Under the pieces are notes generated by a model. That model did no database searches. It was not told where the DNA came from and saw nothing but the letters and a program-made list of their open reading frames with translations. Below are positions 33,446 through 42,747 of a stretch of DNA of 64,000 nucleotides, one piece after another. How positions within the stretch are numbered: the first letter of the stretch is position 1; every line of letters begins with the position of its first letter. The stretch comes from Aestuariivivens insulae (lineage in GTDB: Bacteria; Bacteroidota; Bacteroidia; Flavobacteriales; Flavobacteriaceae), in the NCBI RefSeq assembly GCF_022662195.1, contig NZ_JAKMCS010000015.1:1-64000 (forward strand). The letters are read 5' to 3'. Position numbers and translations under genes: made by a program.

Positions 33446-35650
33446 TTATCCAACCACTTTTTCCATTGCCATATTATTTGCAAATGGTTGTTTGTAAAGT
33501 CGTTGTCCTGTCGCCTGATATATAGCGTTTGCCAAAGCACCCACTACGGGTGGCAGCCCTGGTTCACCTAAACCAGTTGGATCTACATCGCTATCAACAA
33601 AGTATACTTCAATAGCTTCTGGAGCTTGCGAATGACGAATAAGTTGATACCTATCAAAATTAGTTTCATTAGGAGTACCATTCTCAAAGGTCAACTGACT
33701 GTACATTGCATGGCCTATACCATCTATTACACCACCCTGTATGATATTTTCAGCACCATCTGGATTGATAACGATACCACAGTCGACCGCACACCAAACT
33801 TTTTTAACTTTTGGTTTTCCATTTTCCATAGCTACATCAACCACTTGGGCAACATAAGAATGATGGCAGAAATAAGCGGCCACACCGCGATATATACCTG
33901 GTTTGGTTTCTCCCCAATTTGATTTTTCCTTAACTAATTTCAAAACCCCAGCATACCGTTCGGGTTCATATTCGTTCTTTTCTCCAACAGGTTTATTAAT
34001 GGCTCGATCGAATAATTCTAAACGGAAATCTATGGGATCCTTTCCTGCTAATTCCGCGACCTCATCCAAAAAGGCTTGTTCGGCCCCTGCCGTAAAATGT
34101 GATCTAGGAGCCCGCCATGCCCCTGTTGTTACATTGGTTTCCACATTGATATTTTCAGCTAAATAATTATCGACCGTTCCTGCTGGAAAACGGTCTTTAA
34201 ATACTGATCCTTCTGGTAAACCAGCGCCTTTCACACTAAAGGCAACTAGGTTATTGCTTTCATCCAAACCTGCTTTATAAACCAACTGGTAAGCTGGCCT
34301 ATAGGTTCCTTGGGTCATATCGTCTTCCCTAGTGTATATAATCTTAACAGGTGCTCCTATTTTTTTGGATATGGCTGCAGCCTCTACTCCAAAATGCACA
34401 TATAACCTTCTACCAAAGCCTCCTCCTATACGGGTCATATTCACCGTAATATCTTCTATTGGCAAACCCAGCAATTTAGAAACAGAGGTTTCCAGTGCTT
34501 CAGGCGTTTGTGTAGGTCCTATAAGTTCCGCAGAACTATCGGTAACATTTGCAAAAAAGTTCATCGGTTCCAAGGTATTGTGTGGTAGAAACGGTGAACT
34601 ATAGCTCCGCTCAATCACTTTAACTGCTTTACTAAAAGCATCATCTGGATCGCCATCTTTTCTACTATCCTTAACTGTTCCAGAAACCAATGCGGTTTCC
34701 AATAGGTTGGTATGCATTTCTGAATTTTCCAATTCTGAAGCCTTTTCCCAATTGGCCTTAATGGCTTTTTTGGCTTTCATTAATTGCCATGTGGAATCTC
34801 CTACTAGGGCTATAAGTTGTAGAAAGCCTTTTTCATCACACCACGCTGGGTCTTCAACTGTAATATCAATAGTAAAGGCATCTTTCACTCCGGGCATCGC
34901 TTTAATTTCTTCTTCATTGAAATCCTTCAACTTCATGCCGAATGCTGGTGGATGCTGTATCATGGCCAATTGCATGCCTTCTCTTTTAAAGTCCAGCCCG
35001 TACATGGGTTTTCCGGTTACAATTTTTTCGCCTTCAACATTCTTTTTACTGGTCCCTATTAATTCAAAATCATGGATATCCTTAAGCTCAACTTCCTCAG
35101 GAATTTCAATACCTACGGCTTTAGAGGCAATAGCGCCATAACCAATGCTTCGTTCTCCATTTATCTCTTTAATAATGCCTTTAGCCACACTTAAATCTGA
35201 AACTGCTACACCCCATTCTTTGGCAGCTGCCTCCAATAACATCCTTCTTCCGGTGGCGCCCGCCATTCTAAGGGCATTCCAACTCAATCGGATGGATAAA
35301 CTACCTCCTGCAAATTGATTTTGATATATCCCTGTATTCAATGGTGCCTGCTCCACAACTACATTATTCCAATCCACATCCAGTTCTTCGGCTACAATCA
35401 TAGGCATTGAGGTTCTTACATTCTGACCGATCTCTGGATTGGGAGAATATATGGTTACCATACCGGTATCCCCAATCTTTATGTAGCCATTGATTTCAAA
35501 CCACTCCTTAGGAATGGCTACTGTTTCCTTTATTTTTTTATCTGAAGTGCATCCTGTAAACCAACTAAAGCCTATAAGCATCCCACCACCTGCTGCGGCG
35601 GATATCTTCAAGAAAGAACGACGGTTGTATTGTGTTTTTATTTTGGTCAT
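33446..35650 (-). CDS. Isoquinoline 1-oxidoreductase-type molybdopterin-binding subunit
   Basis: The 734-residue large subunit of a xanthine-dehydrogenase-family enzyme. It begins with a Tat-type signal (NRRSFLKISAAAGGGMLIGF) and so acts in the periplasm. Moco-binding segments IGGGFGRRLYVHFG and GAWRAPRSH, and the catalytic Glu in GLGEPGLPPVVGALANA, are present. It pairs with the 2Fe-2S subunit encoded 12 nt upstream. The substrate (an aldehyde or N-heterocycle) cannot be told from sequence. Confidence 0.85.
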   Translation of the reverse strand: MTKIKTQYNRRSFLKISAAAGGGMLIGFSWFTGCTSDKKIKETVAIPKEWFEINGYIKIGDTGMVTIYSPNPEIGQNVRTSMPMIVAEELDVDWNNVVVEQAPLNTGIYQNQFAGGSLSIRLSWNALRMAGATGRRMLLEAAAKEWGVAVSDLSVAKGIIKEINGERSIGYGAIASKAVGIEIPEEVELKDIHDFELIGTSKKNVEGEKIVTGKPMYGLDFKREGMQLAMIQHPPAFGMKLKDFNEEEIKAMPGVKDAFTIDITVEDPAWCDEKGFLQLIALVGDSTWQLMKAKKAIKANWEKASELENSEMHTNLLETALVSGTVKDSRKDGDPDDAFSKAVKVIERSYSSPFLPHNTLEPMNFFANVTDSSAELIGPTQTPEALETSVSKLLGLPIEDITVNMTRIGGGFGRRLYVHFGVEAAAISKKIGAPVKIIYTREDDMTQGTYRPAYQLVYKAGLDESNNLVAFSVKGAGLPEGSVFKDRFPAGTVDNYLAENINVETNVTTGAWRAPRSHFTAGAEQAFLDEVAELAGKDPIDFRLELFDRAINKPVGEKNEYEPERYAGVLKLVKEKSNWGETKPGIYRGVAAYFCHHSYVAQVVDVAMENGKPKVKKVWCAVDCGIVINPDGAENIIQGGVIDGIGHAMYSQLTFENGTPNETNFDRYQLIRHSQAPEAIEVYFVDSDVDPTGLGEPGLPPVVGALANAIYQATGQRLYKQPFANNMAMEKVVG

Positions 35651-35661
35651 GATTCCTGGAT

Positions 35662-36117
35662 TTAAAGTTTAGATGCTGTTTTAATAGCTTGTTTTATTCT
35701 TACATAGGTTCCACATCTGCAAATGTTTCCATTCATGGCTGCATCAATATCTTCATCTGAAGGGTTTGGATTGTTCTCTAACAAGGCAGCTGCGCTCATA
35801 ATTTGTCCGCTCTGGCAGTACCCACATTGATAAACATCGTGTTCTAGCCATGCTTTTTGTACTGGATGGTCTGCATCTTCAGAAAGGCCTTCTATAGTTG
35901 TGATTTTCATGCCTTCAGCCTGTGATACCTGGAGCAAGCAACTACGAACTGCATTTCCGTTAACATGAACTGTACATGCGCCACATTGCCCAATACCACA
36001 ACCATATTTTGTTCCCAAAAGATCTAAATGATCCCTTAAAATCCATAATAAAGGCGTATCCATATCTGCTTCAACAGTATGTTTGTTACCATTAATTTTT
36101 AAAGTGAAAGTTGGCAT
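35662..36117 (-). CDS. (2Fe-2S)-binding small subunit of the molybdo-oxidoreductase
   Basis: The 151-residue subunit carries two [2Fe-2S] clusters: a plant-ferredoxin-type site ([15 protein letters not shown] ... RSCL) and the four-helix site ([11 protein letters not shown] ... GNICRCGTY). [10 protein letters not shown] at 36117 is the likely start; the open frame extends 22 codons further upstream with no family similarity. It has no signal peptide and probably travels with the Tat-exported large subunit. First gene of the operon. Confidence 0.88.
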   Translation of the reverse strand: MPTFTLKINGNKHTVEADMDTPLLWILRDHLDLLGTKYGCGIGQCGACTVHVNGNAVRSCLLQVSQAEGMKITTIEGLSEDADHPVQKAWLEHDVYQCGYCQSGQIMSAAALLENNPNPSDEDIDAAMNGNICRCGTYVRIKQAIKTASKL

Positions 36118-36264
36118 AGCTAAGTGTATTAGAAGTTTGCTTTCTAAAGTACAAAAAATATAAACACCCCTCTTTATTACCAAATGGGTTTTAACATTGT
36201 TTTAATAAAACCCTAACGCTTACTTTTTTGGTAGAGCAGCATATAGCTTTACCACAAAAAAAAT

Positions 36265-36295
36265 AGGTTGCCTTGGAAAATGTTCCAGACAACCT
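36265..36295 (-). terminator. Terminator after the DUF5077/discoidin lipoprotein gene
   Basis: On the minus strand AGGTTGTCTGGAA and TTCCAAGGCAACCT pair with small mismatches, followed by a run of T (ATTTTTTTT). Confidence 0.65.
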
Positions 36296-36325
36296 ACTTG
36301 TTTAAAAGATAACTATAGGGTAATA

Positions 36326-38152
36326 CTACTCGGTAGTATAGGCATAAATTTCGGCCATGGCTGCATTATTGGTGCCATCGTGAGCCGACTTGGCTATAAA
36401 TTTGAAATACCTGAATGTCGTTGCAGAAGACAAATTAATATCTTGTGGTGCCGACGAATTACCTAAAACGAAATCACCTAGACTCTGCCAGCTTGAATTA
36501 TCGGTACTTACCTGAATTTCAACGTCCTTTACGGCCCTACTAAGGCTTTGTCTTTGTACAAATCGAAAGCCGCTTGCGGTAATCGATGAACCAGCATCTA
36601 CAGTAATATGGTGTGGTGGTGTGGCCGTACAACCAGACCAACATGAGTGCCAGTAGGTATTCACATCGCCATCCAATACATCGGCTGCCCGTCCTGTTGA
36701 TCCTTCACCTCCACTATCTTCTTGGGTACTATAATCGATAACAGACCATCCTGTTCTGCTCAATAAAGTTGGTTCTGCTGGAAGTGTAGGCACCTCTAAC
36801 TGTGCAAAGTTTATATTTGGTGCAACGCCACTAGCTGTTCTAGTATGTGAAGAATAAGGTACTTGGTTATCGCTAAAGAAGCCACAGTTTTTTAAATAAA
36901 AGCTGCTTGAATTAGTGCTACTTACACCTCCATCATAATCAAATCTAACACCGCTACTTGCAGTACCATCCACAGTATACGTAGCCGTTGTCATTTCATT
37001 CCAATTGCCTTGAGTATCATACGCCCATTGATTGGTAAAATCCACACGTCTGGTTTCGTCACCCATAGTCGTATTGAAGTTCTCTATAAAGGAATGTAAA
37101 TCTGTTAGGTGTGGGGCTGCAGGGTATGGCCTTCTAAAGCTGGCTATCAATTTCCAATCTCCAACCTCTGGGGCATAGAAATAGGCTGTATAATCAGTAG
37201 TATTACTAGCATTCGATTCACCCTTCAACAAAAACTTATAGGTGTTTCCGGCAACCCACGGATAAACCAAATAACTCTGGGCACCAGAGCCTTCGCCTCC
37301 AAACTCCCCTACAGTCACTCCATCGCCATAACCCAAAGGAATTACTGTATATTCTTCAGGTATTTGGTTAGGGTCTTGGGTATCGTAAGCACTCCATACC
37401 GAGAACAAAATACGTCTTTCGGTCTCGCTGTTAACCTGCATGCCGAAATAACCTCCCGAAAAACCATCTGCCATAAAATATGATCCTACAGGATCCATTC
37501 CTACCGGCACGGTTAACTCATTGTAAAACCAGGTAATATCTTTATTAGCAGGTTCATCATAACCTAAATGACAGGAAGGTCCTCGTCTCCCCCAATAAAA
37601 CCAATCTGAATCGACATAGGTAATGTTAGCCGACCAAGAGCTATCTCCCAGTAACACATTGGATATCTCCCCAAAAGAGCTTCCACTGGTAGAAACCCCT
37701 TCCAGTTCTACATAGTAATAGCCAGTTTGGTTGATCGTAACTGAGCCTATATAATGCTTTTTAAAGTTATTGGAACTCGAAAATGTTTGTTGTTGGGAAA
37801 CGCCATCGAAAGTAACCTTTAATGTGGTATTTCCCGAAAATTTTGCTTGAAGCCCAAGTTCTATACTACCAGTTGATTTGGCATAAAAATAAGTTCTGAT
37901 CTTGTCGCTTGAACTTGTCCAATTTTTAATACCTCCCGACACTACTATATTTGAAGTGGCTGTTGGATTGTCGACCACCCAACTGTTTCCTTCACAGGGT
38001 ACCGAAATGGATAAATTATTAGTAGATGGCCCTCCCTTGGCTTCGGCTTCTACTATTGCTTGATCCCCGCTTGTAGCTTCATCTTTACTGCATGAGTAAT
38101 TACACAACAAAGTAGAAAAACATACTAATAGTACTAATTTGATTGTTTTCAT
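36326..38152 (-). CDS. DUF5077/DUF3472 lipoprotein with C-terminal discoidin domain
   Basis: A 608-residue exported protein; the signal ends near NYSCSKDE, a plausible lipobox. Residues about 50-175 look like DUF5077 (VPCEGNSWVVDNP, jelly-roll-like). About 180-440 match DUF3472 (WFYWGRRGPSCHLGY, YFMADGFSGGYFGMQ). From about 460 an F5/8 type C (discoidin) domain has NTYWHSCWSGCTATPPHH, nearly repeated in the small lipoprotein at 42162. It probably binds glycans at the surface. It is the last gene of the SusCD-linked run. Confidence 0.72.
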   Translation of the reverse strand: MKTIKLVLLVCFSTLLCNYSCSKDEATSGDQAIVEAEAKGGPSTNNLSISVPCEGNSWVVDNPTATSNIVVSGGIKNWTSSSDKIRTYFYAKSTGSIELGLQAKFSGNTTLKVTFDGVSQQQTFSSSNNFKKHYIGSVTINQTGYYYVELEGVSTSGSSFGEISNVLLGDSSWSANITYVDSDWFYWGRRGPSCHLGYDEPANKDITWFYNELTVPVGMDPVGSYFMADGFSGGYFGMQVNSETERRILFSVWSAYDTQDPNQIPEEYTVIPLGYGDGVTVGEFGGEGSGAQSYLVYPWVAGNTYKFLLKGESNASNTTDYTAYFYAPEVGDWKLIASFRRPYPAAPHLTDLHSFIENFNTTMGDETRRVDFTNQWAYDTQGNWNEMTTATYTVDGTASSGVRFDYDGGVSSTNSSSFYLKNCGFFSDNQVPYSSHTRTASGVAPNINFAQLEVPTLPAEPTLLSRTGWSVIDYSTQEDSGGEGSTGRAADVLDGDVNTYWHSCWSGCTATPPHHITVDAGSSITASGFRFVQRQSLSRAVKDVEIQVSTDNSSWQSLGDFVLGNSSAPQDINLSSATTFRYFKFIAKSAHDGTNNAAMAEIYAYTTE

Positions 38153-38288
38153 AGTTTTAGTTTAGTTTTATAGTTAATAAATGGTTTAAGTATCTACTTA
38201 TAATACAGTTATAAAGATGCGAAGTACTATTCCAAACAGTAATATTTTAACATTTTTTGAAATAATTTTCGCCTCTACGTTTATTCAT

Positions 38289-38349
38289 AACCGCTTTATA
38301 ATAGGACAATTAAACCTTTAAAGCAACATCATAAAAAAGCGGTTTTTTT
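38289..38349 (+). terminator. Weak terminator-like inverted repeat, plus strand
   Basis: AACCGCTTT and AAAGCGGTT pair across a 38-nt loop, with T7 after the second arm. No plus-strand gene precedes it. It lies in the leader of a minus-strand gene, so its role is unclear. Confidence 0.3.
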
Positions 38350-38416
38350 ATTTAAACAATATCACATAGCAGACTCAACCCTTTGTACAAGTCGACAGAA
38401 TTTTAGTCTTAAAAAT

Positions 38417-38469
38417 AGTTCTCGATACATACCGACAGTAAACGTCGGCACACTCGAACTGACTGACAT
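38417..38469 (+). repeat. REP-like element, copy B
   Basis: TTCTCGATAC, then CCGAC-AGTAAAC-GTCGG (5-bp hairpin), then ACTCGAACTGACTGACAT. It matches copies A and C near 10 kb in its arms. Located just after the VCBS/UnbV gene. Nothing else is supported in the 356-bp gap apart from the weak inverted repeat at 38289. Confidence 0.65.
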
Positions 38470-38508
38470 ATTATTACTGCTTTGATTCAAAATACACGAT
38501 GGGTAGAG

Positions 38509-41500
38509 TTAATCTAACTTTCTGTCTTTGGATATTTTAAATATTTGGTGGAAATCGTTATTATTTACCACCAAAACTTCACCTCCATTAGTTGTATTCA
38601 GTTTGTTTATGGCTCGTACATCACCATCGGCATAAAAACCTGTTTCCCTATTGTTTATATATTTGAATGCTCCACCAGACAGACCTTTTAAAAATGCCCC
38701 TGTTCCTGCATCTGCTCGTGTGGTCTCTACTTCCGATTGGTAATTATTCCCCGCCATTAATAGGTCTTTAATAGCATCGCCATCAAAATCATCGAATATG
38801 ATACTATTAATTGGTGCTATTTGGGCTTCTATTGGAAATGCAGAAAACACAAAACCTTTATCCCCTTGATTCAAGAATATTCCAGATTGGAATTCAACAA
38901 CTTCGTAGTGCAATGATTCCGAAAAATTATCGCCTATAATACCTGCTATATCCCTGTTTGCAAATTCGTTATAAGAGGTTATTCTTTCCTTTAAATAAGG
39001 CATTTGCTGCGCAGTGCAACCTTTACCTCTTACGGGCACTTGTTTATCGTTATAATATTTAGCGAGCATGATATCTTCTGTACCATTACCATCATAGTCC
39101 TTGGTATAAACATGAAACGGTTTTTCTTTTGAAGCATGAAACTTATAGTTAAGCCCTAGATTACCTGCCACAATATCCTGGTCTCCATCATTATCGATAT
39201 CTTGAACTAAGATGGTATTCCACCAGCCTTTGGTATCGGACAGGTTTTTATATGTATCATCTTTAGACAATTCTCCTTTATTGTTAACAAAAACTTCAAT
39301 GCCCATCCATTCTCCGGTAACGATCAAATCGAGATCATCATCATTATCAATATCGCTCCATTGCGCACTCGTTACCATTCCAATATGCTCCAATTCTGGC
39401 GCCTGTTCTTTTGTTTTATTTACAAAGGTTCCATTTTCATTGATTAACAAATAGCTCTCGGGTGCATAAGGATATTTACCAGGAATCACCCTTCCTCCCA
39501 CAAATACATCTATATCACCATCTTGATCATAGTCTGATGTCACCACAATAGAACCGGATGTTTTAATTTCAGGTAATTTTGATGTTGAGCGTTTGAAATC
39601 ATTTCTGCCGTTATTAATGTATAACCTATCCTGAAGCAACGGTGAATCTTCATCAAATTCATAGCTTCCACTCACCACATACAAATCGGCATCACCATCG
39701 TTATCGGCATCAAAGAAACTGGCACTTATATCTTCAAAGGATTTATCTTTGACAAAATCCTCGACGGTAACAGATGTAAAACCACCATCTTTATTACCCA
39801 TAAGCAATTGGGCCTCTTGATTATGGCCACCTCCAATAAAGACATCATCCAATCCGTCTTGATTAAGATCCTTTACAGCAACACAAGGCCCTGTTTGCGA
39901 TAGTTTGTGGGGTAATAATACCTGCTTGTCAAAATCATTAAAATCCAGATCGACATGAACTAAATCTGTTTGTTTCTCTTCAAATAGCGTATGATTTGTT
40001 GCTATATTACTTTCTGAATTTTGTTTTTCAATACTTTCAGCATAATCTATACTTAAAAGCTGATTGGTCGCTACATTATTTAGTGTTTGTGTTTTTCCAT
40101 CTCCCCAGATAATTTCAACTTTAGGTACAGTTGTGGTTTGCCCCAGTCCAAAATGTAACTTATTTGATACTGACGACAAATAGCCTCTTGCATTAAAAAG
40201 CTGTCTGGTCAATACCTCTCCATTATCCTGATAGATCTTTACGGTTGATCCAACACCATAGGCATTGGTTTTGGGCCCTTTAAATACCAATTGTAAATAA
40301 TTGTTGGTATTAATGGCTCTGGCATTATTTCTTAGAATAGTCGCATTTTCATCTAAATTATTGGTAACAATATCTAAGTCGCCATCGTTGTCTAAGTCTA
40401 CATACACAGCACCATTAGAAAAGGTGGGTTTTTCATCGGCCCACTCAGATGAAACATCATCAAACTTAAAACCGCCTTTATTTTTAAATAAGTAGTTTGT
40501 TAGCTTTTGCTGTGGCAATTTTTGGGTGAACTCATAAAAATCCTTCTCTTTTAGATTTTCTTTGTTTGTGTTTATATACTTATTTATTGCAATATTGGTA
40601 TCCCGATCCACTACATCTCTATAAATACCATTGGTAACATAGATATCATTTAATCCATCCAGATCAAAATCAGCAATAAGGGCCGCCCAACTCCAATCGG
40701 TTTTAGCCAGTCCAGACATATTAGCCACTTCACTAAAGGTACCGTTGCCATTATTTACCTGCATGACATTATGCATGTACTGGTAGTGATACCCCATGTT
40801 TATCATTTCCCAAAATCTATCAATTGACATCATAGACATAGTAGTCTTTGAACGCACATAATCTTCTGGACTCATATCCAATACCATTAGATCTGAAAAT
40901 CCATCATTATTAATATCTGCAATATCACTTCCCATACTATAATAAGACATGTGTTTGAATAAAGAATCTCTTTTCTCAGAAAAGGTTCCGTCTCCATTGT
41001 TTATATAGGCAAAGTCTGGGGTTATAAAATCGTTACTTACATAAATATCTGGCCACCCATCATTATTGAGGTCTCCTACTTGTGCATTAAGCCCAAATCC
41101 TAAATCGGGCATAATACCTGCTTGTAATGAAACATCCGTAAAATGACCATTACCATCATTATTATAGAGTTTGTCTGTACCTTTAAAAGAATTTGTTTCC
41201 TGGCTATTTTTTATTTTATCCAAATCAATAATCTTATCGGATAATGCAAAACCTGAAGGTGCATTGGCAATATAAACATCCAAATCTCCGTCTTTATCGT
41301 AATCGAAGAACGTAGATGCTATAGATCTATTAGTATCTGCCAAACCATAGTCTTGCGCTTTTTCGGTAAAGGTGAGGTCACCATTATTAATATATAGCAT
41401 ATTTGCCAACTTTTCATCACCATTATACCAACCAGCTCGGTTTATATAAATATCTAAAAAGCCATCATTGTTAACATCGACGACGGAAGTTCCTACATCA

Positions 41501-41841
41501 AATCCAGGCCTTTTCTTTATTCCTGCTTTAATGGTAATATCCTCAAACTGAAAATTCCCTTTGTTTAAAAAAAGTTTGTTGTGATAAATGTTAGACGTAA
41601 AGAATAGATCTTCTAGACCATCATTATTAAAATCGGCAGCTGCCACACCACCTCCAATATAAATGTATAAGTACTTATAGTAGTGAAGTTGTTCTGACTC
41701 TAATATTTTATTTTCAAAAGTTACGCCCGAAATACTAGCTGGAATCTTAGTGAAAAGTTGAGAAGTTTCTAACTTATCAATAGTCTTCTTACAAGAAACT
41801 GATAGAACTATTAGTAAAAGTAATTTATATTTATTCAACAT
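38509..41841 (-). CDS. VCBS/FG-GAP repeat lipoprotein with ASPIC/UnbV domain
   Basis: A 1110-residue lipoprotein (signal ending in LSVSC). It carries many calcium-binding beta-propeller repeats of the form DxNNDGxxDLF, for instance DFNNDGLEDLFF, DVNNDGFLDIYI and DLDNDGDLDIVT. An ASPIC/UnbV-like domain near residues 510-600 (YLQLVFKGPKTNAYGVGSTVKIY ... GLGQTTTVPKVEIIWGDG) divides two propellers. Such proteins accompany SusCD pairs in Bacteroidota and are thought to bind or process surface substrates; the activity is unknown. A promoter candidate lies about 190 bp upstream. Confidence 0.82.
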   Translation of the reverse strand: MLNKYKLLLLIVLSVSCKKTIDKLETSQLFTKIPASISGVTFENKILESEQLHYYKYLYIYIGGGVAAADFNNDGLEDLFFTSNIYHNKLFLNKGNFQFEDITIKAGIKKRPGFDVGTSVVDVNNDGFLDIYINRAGWYNGDEKLANMLYINNGDLTFTEKAQDYGLADTNRSIASTFFDYDKDGDLDVYIANAPSGFALSDKIIDLDKIKNSQETNSFKGTDKLYNNDGNGHFTDVSLQAGIMPDLGFGLNAQVGDLNNDGWPDIYVSNDFITPDFAYINNGDGTFSEKRDSLFKHMSYYSMGSDIADINNDGFSDLMVLDMSPEDYVRSKTTMSMMSIDRFWEMINMGYHYQYMHNVMQVNNGNGTFSEVANMSGLAKTDWSWAALIADFDLDGLNDIYVTNGIYRDVVDRDTNIAINKYINTNKENLKEKDFYEFTQKLPQQKLTNYLFKNKGGFKFDDVSSEWADEKPTFSNGAVYVDLDNDGDLDIVTNNLDENATILRNNARAINTNNYLQLVFKGPKTNAYGVGSTVKIYQDNGEVLTRQLFNARGYLSSVSNKLHFGLGQTTTVPKVEIIWGDGKTQTLNNVATNQLLSIDYAESIEKQNSESNIATNHTLFEEKQTDLVHVDLDFNDFDKQVLLPHKLSQTGPCVAVKDLNQDGLDDVFIGGGHNQEAQLLMGNKDGGFTSVTVEDFVKDKSFEDISASFFDADNDGDADLYVVSGSYEFDEDSPLLQDRLYINNGRNDFKRSTSKLPEIKTSGSIVVTSDYDQDGDIDVFVGGRVIPGKYPYAPESYLLINENGTFVNKTKEQAPELEHIGMVTSAQWSDIDNDDDLDLIVTGEWMGIEVFVNNKGELSKDDTYKNLSDTKGWWNTILVQDIDNDGDQDIVAGNLGLNYKFHASKEKPFHVYTKDYDGNGTEDIMLAKYYNDKQVPVRGKGCTAQQMPYLKERITSYNEFANRDIAGIIGDNFSESLHYEVVEFQSGIFLNQGDKGFVFSAFPIEAQIAPINSIIFDDFDGDAIKDLLMAGNNYQSEVETTRADAGTGAFLKGLSGGAFKYINNRETGFYADGDVRAINKLNTTNGGEVLVVNNNDFHQIFKISKDRKLD

Positions 41842-41991
41842 TGGGAAATTTTAAAATGACATATTTAACTCAACTATTTTGTGTGCAAACTTCTATTAAT
41901 AATCGCTTGAAGTTATTATGCTAGCCTACATATAGGGTTTTGCTTGTAAACGTAACACCATTATTAAGTTCATACTTACTAAAAAAAGAAA

Positions 41992-42118
41992 AGGCTATCT
42001 GAAATTCACTATTCAATAATTATCAAGCTAAGCAAAACTAATATACATTGTTTATTATCAATGATTTAATATTTATTTTGTACTCAACGTGACATAATGA
42101 TTTCTTTTCAGACAGCCT
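41992..42118 (-). terminator. Long inverted repeat, probable terminator after the small discoidin lipoprotein gene
   Basis: On the minus strand AGGCTGTCTGAAA and TTTCAGATAGCCT pair almost perfectly, followed by TTTTCTTTTTTT. The 100-nt loop contains the promoter candidate for the next gene, so termination and restart are nested. Apart from this and the promoter, the 320-bp gap holds nothing supported. Confidence 0.6.
42033..42061 (-). promoter_or_regulatory. Promoter candidate for the VCBS/UnbV gene
   Basis: Minus strand TTG (42059-42061), 18 bp, TAGTTTTG (42033-42040). This matches the Bacteroidota TTG/TAnnTTTG pattern and implies a leader of about 185 nt. Confidence 0.5.
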
Positions 42119-42161
42119 CTTTAATCAATTATTTCTATTACATTATTTAAATCTAAGCATA

Positions 42162-42731
42162 CTAAAAGTAAGGTGAAATTTCAGCTAATGCAGCATTATT
42201 TGTGCCATCAAAAACTTTAACTACTTTAAATTTAAAATATCTTGCTGTTACAGCTTCTTCTAGGGGTTTATTTTGAACAGCTCCTGTACTGGATTTTTCT
42301 AATTCAAACTGCCCTAAAGACGTCCAGGTAGCATTATCTTCACTTATTTCTATTTCACAGATCTCAATATTTCTTGTCCCTGAAGTTCTTTGGATAAAAT
42401 TAAACCCTCCAATTTGTTGGGACGTTTTCATATCAATAACAAAATAATGTGGTGGTACTGCAGTACATCCATTCCAGCAGGAATGCCAAAAAGTATCTGG
42501 GTTACGGTCAAAAGTATTCCATACCCTACCATTATTTGCTCCTTCCCCATCTTGATCCTCTTGACTCGTGTAGTCTATTACCTCCCAGTTACTTGCATCT
42601 AAAGGTACTGGAGGTAATTTAATATCAGGGTTAGGATAAACTAATTCTTCATTACATGAGAATATCATTGCTACTAAACCTACTAAGTAAAAAACAATAA
42701 TAGGCCGTTTTATTTTTATAAATGTTTTCAT
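42162..42731 (-). CDS. Small discoidin-domain lipoprotein (SusE/F position)
   Basis: A 189-residue lipoprotein (lipobox IFSC) made almost entirely of one F5/8 type C domain. DTFWHSCWNGCTAVPPHY matches the C-terminal domain of the protein at 36326-38152, including two cysteines. It directly follows susD, where SusE/SusF-type surface glycan-binding proteins are usually encoded, so it probably helps bind substrate at the cell surface. Confidence 0.78.
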   Translation of the reverse strand: MKTFIKIKRPIIVFYLVGLVAMIFSCNEELVYPNPDIKLPPVPLDASNWEVIDYTSQEDQDGEGANNGRVWNTFDRNPDTFWHSCWNGCTAVPPHYFVIDMKTSQQIGGFNFIQRTSGTRNIEICEIEISEDNATWTSLGQFELEKSSTGAVQNKPLEEAVTARYFKFKVVKVFDGTNNAALAEISPYF

Positions 42732-42747
42732 TTTTATTTTCGCTTGA

